From Pedobacter sp. FW305-3-2-15-E-R2A2 (lineage in GTDB: Bacteria; Bacteroidota; Bacteroidia; Sphingobacteriales; Sphingobacteriaceae), in assembly GCF_038446955.1 (NCBI RefSeq), contig NZ_CP151803.1:6138001-6202000 (forward strand): a stretch of DNA of 64,000 nucleotides. The letters run 5' to 3'. Below, in pieces: positions 62,521 through 64,000 of the stretch. The notes under the pieces are model-generated. The model saw only the letters and a list, made by a program, of their open reading frames with translations, was not told where the DNA came from and did not search any database. The position numbers and the translations under genes were made by a program. The number at the start of each line of letters is the position of its first letter. Within the stretch, counting starts at the first letter, position 1.

Positions 62521-62526
62521 CCTCCT
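62521..62526 (-). promoter_or_regulatory. Shine-Dalgarno site of hpf
   Basis: The minus strand has AGGAGG, 5 bases before the hpf ATG. It stands out because most genes in this window have no such site. Confidence 0.7.
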
Positions 62527-62529
62527 TTT

Positions 62530-63414
62530 TTATGCCTTTGGATGGGCTTGTTTATATATTGATTTTAATCTTTCTACGGAGTTATGGGTATATACCTGGG
62601 TTGCCGCCAGGCTGGCATGTCCCAATAACTCTTTTATTGCATTTAAATCTGCACCCCTGTTCAACAGGCTTGTTGCGTAGGAATGACGCAATACGTGCGG
62701 ACTTTTCTTATCCTGTGTGGATACATTTGTCAAATAACTGGTCACTATTCTATAGATGAGCTTGGTATAAGCAGGAGCTCCTTTATCTGTAACGATTAAG
62801 ACCCCAGTTTTGTTATTAAAATTCTGTAACGTTTTCAACTCAATATAAGCTTTCATCTGATCTCCAAGGACTTTGCCTATCGGAATAATTCTTTCTTTAT
62901 TCCTTTTTCCCAAAACCCGAACCGTAGCCCCATAAAAATCAATATCCGATTCTTTCAGCGACAGCAGTTCCGCCAAACGCATACCGGTCCCAAATAAGGT
63001 TTCGATCACCACCTTATCACGTACAGAAGGAAAAGTATCGTCGAAAAATTCACCAGAGTCCAGCAGGACATCCAGCTTTTGATCGTCTACAAATACAGGA
63101 AGTCGTTTGGGTACTTTAGGCGCCTTTACAAGCGTCATCGGATTTGGAGAAATCAAACCCTCACGGGAAAGGTGTTTATAGAAACTGCGAAGCGTAGAGA
63201 GCTTCCTTCCTACAGAATTCTCAGAAACATGATCCTCCAGAAGGGCCACCATGAAATTTCTTACATGAATATGCCCTACTTCAGTAAGGGGCAATTCAAA
63301 TGTTTTCAGCATATATTCACTAAACTGCAACAAGTCCGTTTTGTAAGACTGAATGGTATGTGGAGAATAACGCTTCTCGTGCTGGAGATATGTCAGGAAT
63401 TGAGCAATGATCAT
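62530..63414 (-). CDS. Tyrosine recombinase XerC/XerD type
   Basis: This 294-residue recombinase has the SAM-like N-terminal domain and a complete catalytic set: Arg146 in GTGMRLAEL, Lys170, His240 and Arg243 in HVLRHSYATS, His266 in LLGHASLAATQ, and nucleophile Tyr275. This is the pattern of a chromosome dimer resolution enzyme acting at dif. Whether it is XerC or XerD is not clear. It is followed by hpf, the usual order in this phylum, so it is not a phage integrase; no attachment sites are seen. Confidence 0.9.
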   Translation of the reverse strand: MIIAQFLTYLQHEKRYSPHTIQSYKTDLLQFSEYMLKTFELPLTEVGHIHVRNFMVALLEDHVSENSVGRKLSTLRSFYKHLSREGLISPNPMTLVKAPKVPKRLPVFVDDQKLDVLLDSGEFFDDTFPSVRDKVVIETLFGTGMRLAELLSLKESDIDFYGATVRVLGKRNKERIIPIGKVLGDQMKAYIELKTLQNFNNKTGVLIVTDKGAPAYTKLIYRIVTSYLTNVSTQDKKSPHVLRHSYATSLLNRGADLNAIKELLGHASLAATQVYTHNSVERLKSIYKQAHPKA

Positions 63415-63496
63415 AAAGACTATTTGTATGACACGATGAAGTGAATATACAAAACATAGCTCAGCTAATTGTTTTTATTTTAACATAAAAAATAAA

Positions 63497-63527
63497 AAAG
63501 CGCTACCGGGTTTACCGACAGCGCTTT
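63497..63527 (-). terminator. Terminator of rpsU
   Basis: AAAGCGCT/AGCGCTTT stem (63497-63504 with 63520-63527) with a partly paired inner loop, followed on the minus strand by T-rich sequence. Confidence 0.75.
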
Positions 63528-63551
63528 AATATCATTTAAACTTTTCAGAAA

Positions 63552-63746
63552 CTATACCGTTCCTTCAAGTTGCATGTTTTGCTTGTAAATAGCATGTTTA
63601 ACTAGTGTACGACGAGCTACAGATTTTTTCTCATAAGCTTGGCGGCTACGTAATTCTCTTAACACACCTGTTTTCTCGAATTTCTTCTTGAAACGTTTTA
63701 AGGCTTTATCTAGTGATTCGCCGTCTTTAATATTAATGATAATCAT
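63552..63746 (-). CDS. rpsU: Ribosomal protein bS21
   Basis: This 64-residue basic protein (MIIINIKDGESLDKALKRF to the end) belongs to the small subunit. In Bacteroidota, bS21 takes part in holding the anti-Shine-Dalgarno tail of 16S rRNA away from mRNA. The gene has a strong promoter at 63783-63813 and a purine-rich AAAGGGGGT site (63757-63765) before the ATG. Confidence 0.96.
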   Translation of the reverse strand: MIIINIKDGESLDKALKRFKKKFEKTGVLRELRSRQAYEKKSVARRTLVKHAIYKQNMQLEGTV

Positions 63747-63756
63747 AACGTAATAT

Positions 63757-63765
63757 ACCCCCTTT
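63757..63765 (-). promoter_or_regulatory. Shine-Dalgarno-like site of rpsU
   Basis: The minus strand reads AAAGGGGGT, 10 bases before the ATG. It can pair with the 16S tail as AAGGAGGT does, with one G-U pair. Confidence 0.55.
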
Positions 63766-63782
63766 CGTTGTTTTTAGGACCG

Positions 63783-63813
63783 CAAAGATAGGGCTTTGTT
63801 TTGAGAATCAAAA
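63783..63813 (-). promoter_or_regulatory. Promoter of rpsU
   Basis: On the minus strand TTTTG (63813-63809) and TATCTTTG (63790-63783) are 18 bases apart; the ATG is at 63746. Confidence 0.65.
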
Positions 63814-63886
63814 CAATAAGTGTAATTTTATTAAAAACAAACCTCCTGTATATAATGTATATGTTTAGGACTTATTTAATTCAGCT

Positions 63887-64000
63887 ATGAAATCAAAAAA
63901 AACGCTTTTTATCATCCTTGGAGTGCTAATTCTTATTCTTGCAGGATTCTTTTACTTCCGTTACAACTTCGTCCTGGGAGAAGGCGTTAAGGCCGGAGAG
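63887..64000 (+). CDS. Membrane protein, N-terminal fragment cut by the window edge
   Basis: The ATG at 63887 opens a frame of 38 codons to the edge (MKSKKTLFIILGVLILILAG and on to GEGVKAGE). It has a single N-terminal hydrophobic segment, so it is an inner membrane or secreted protein. I do not recognise the family with confidence. The frame is supported by the clear hydrophobic leader and its position after the rpsU promoter region. Confidence 0.55.
   Translation, partial: MKSKKTLFIILGVLILILAGFFYFRYNFVLGEGVKAGE

Noticed and set aside
62530..63414. Tyrosine recombinase as a mark of a mobile element
   Set aside because: It lies in the conserved rpsU-xer-hpf-tRNA order and has the housekeeping XerC/D pattern; no attachment repeats or cargo genes are seen.

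Overview
The window reads as a chromosomal segment of a Bacteroidota bacterium, most likely Sphingobacteriaceae and Pedobacter-like. The reasons are the protein types (PorT, a protein with a T9SS sorting tail, DUF6089, DUF3467, an exonuclease-DnaE fusion, GluP/FucP-type sugar MFS), repeated Bacteroidota -7 promoter boxes (TAnnTTTG), near absence of Shine-Dalgarno sites, and the rpsU-xer-hpf-tRNA-tuf-secE-nusG-rpl-rpoBC gene order. The genus is inferred from sequence feel, not from a search. No IS element, prophage, integron, CRISPR array or defence island is visible. The window is mostly core genome with a few accessory modules.

Layout. 1-4041 is a minus-strand envelope operon: alpha/beta hydrolase, CBS protein, NAD kinase, DUF6089 barrel, uppS, and the first codons of a bamA. 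4157-7034 holds yqeY, an SDR, porT and menG. Then come plus-strand engB, an mqnP-like prenyltransferase, an M3 peptidase and a large APC permease. 12975-15521 is a second, complete bamA whose start and upstream DNA resemble those at the window edge. After kup follow a T9SS cargo protein, an FAH-family enzyme, an M23 peptidase and bcp, then a hybrid histidine kinase and a sugar MFS. 24655-28199 carries a split transketolase, then an ECF sigma factor, a putative anti-sigma with three 32-residue repeats, and a small Spy/CpxP-like periplasmic protein. 28215-37972 has a class III aminotransferase, a DUF58 protein, trxA, a DnaQ-DnaE fusion, a lipocalin, mdh, an aspartyl protease and a secreted 19-residue repeat protein. 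38077-42621 has gyrB, an OmpH-like lipoprotein, guaD, an EcsC protein and an S4 protein. 42700-48304 is a plus-strand run of dapD, a glycosyltransferase, tsaC, cca, a pRiA4b-ORF3-like protein and miaA. 48301-63746 is the large minus-strand information-processing block. The last 114 bases begin a membrane protein.

How the parts fit. BamA, PorT, UppS, OmpH-like, DUF6089 and M23 proteins all serve the envelope, and PorT would export the T9SS-tailed protein at 17992. None of the five tRNA genes encodes its 3' CCA, so the cca gene at 45250 is needed for all of them; tsaC and miaA modify the same tRNAs. Start sites were often decided by promoter position: several upstream alternative starts lie inside the -7 box, and some genes appear to be leaderless. 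Shine-Dalgarno-like sites stand out at rpsU and hpf, which fits the known bS21 control of the anti-SD in this phylum.
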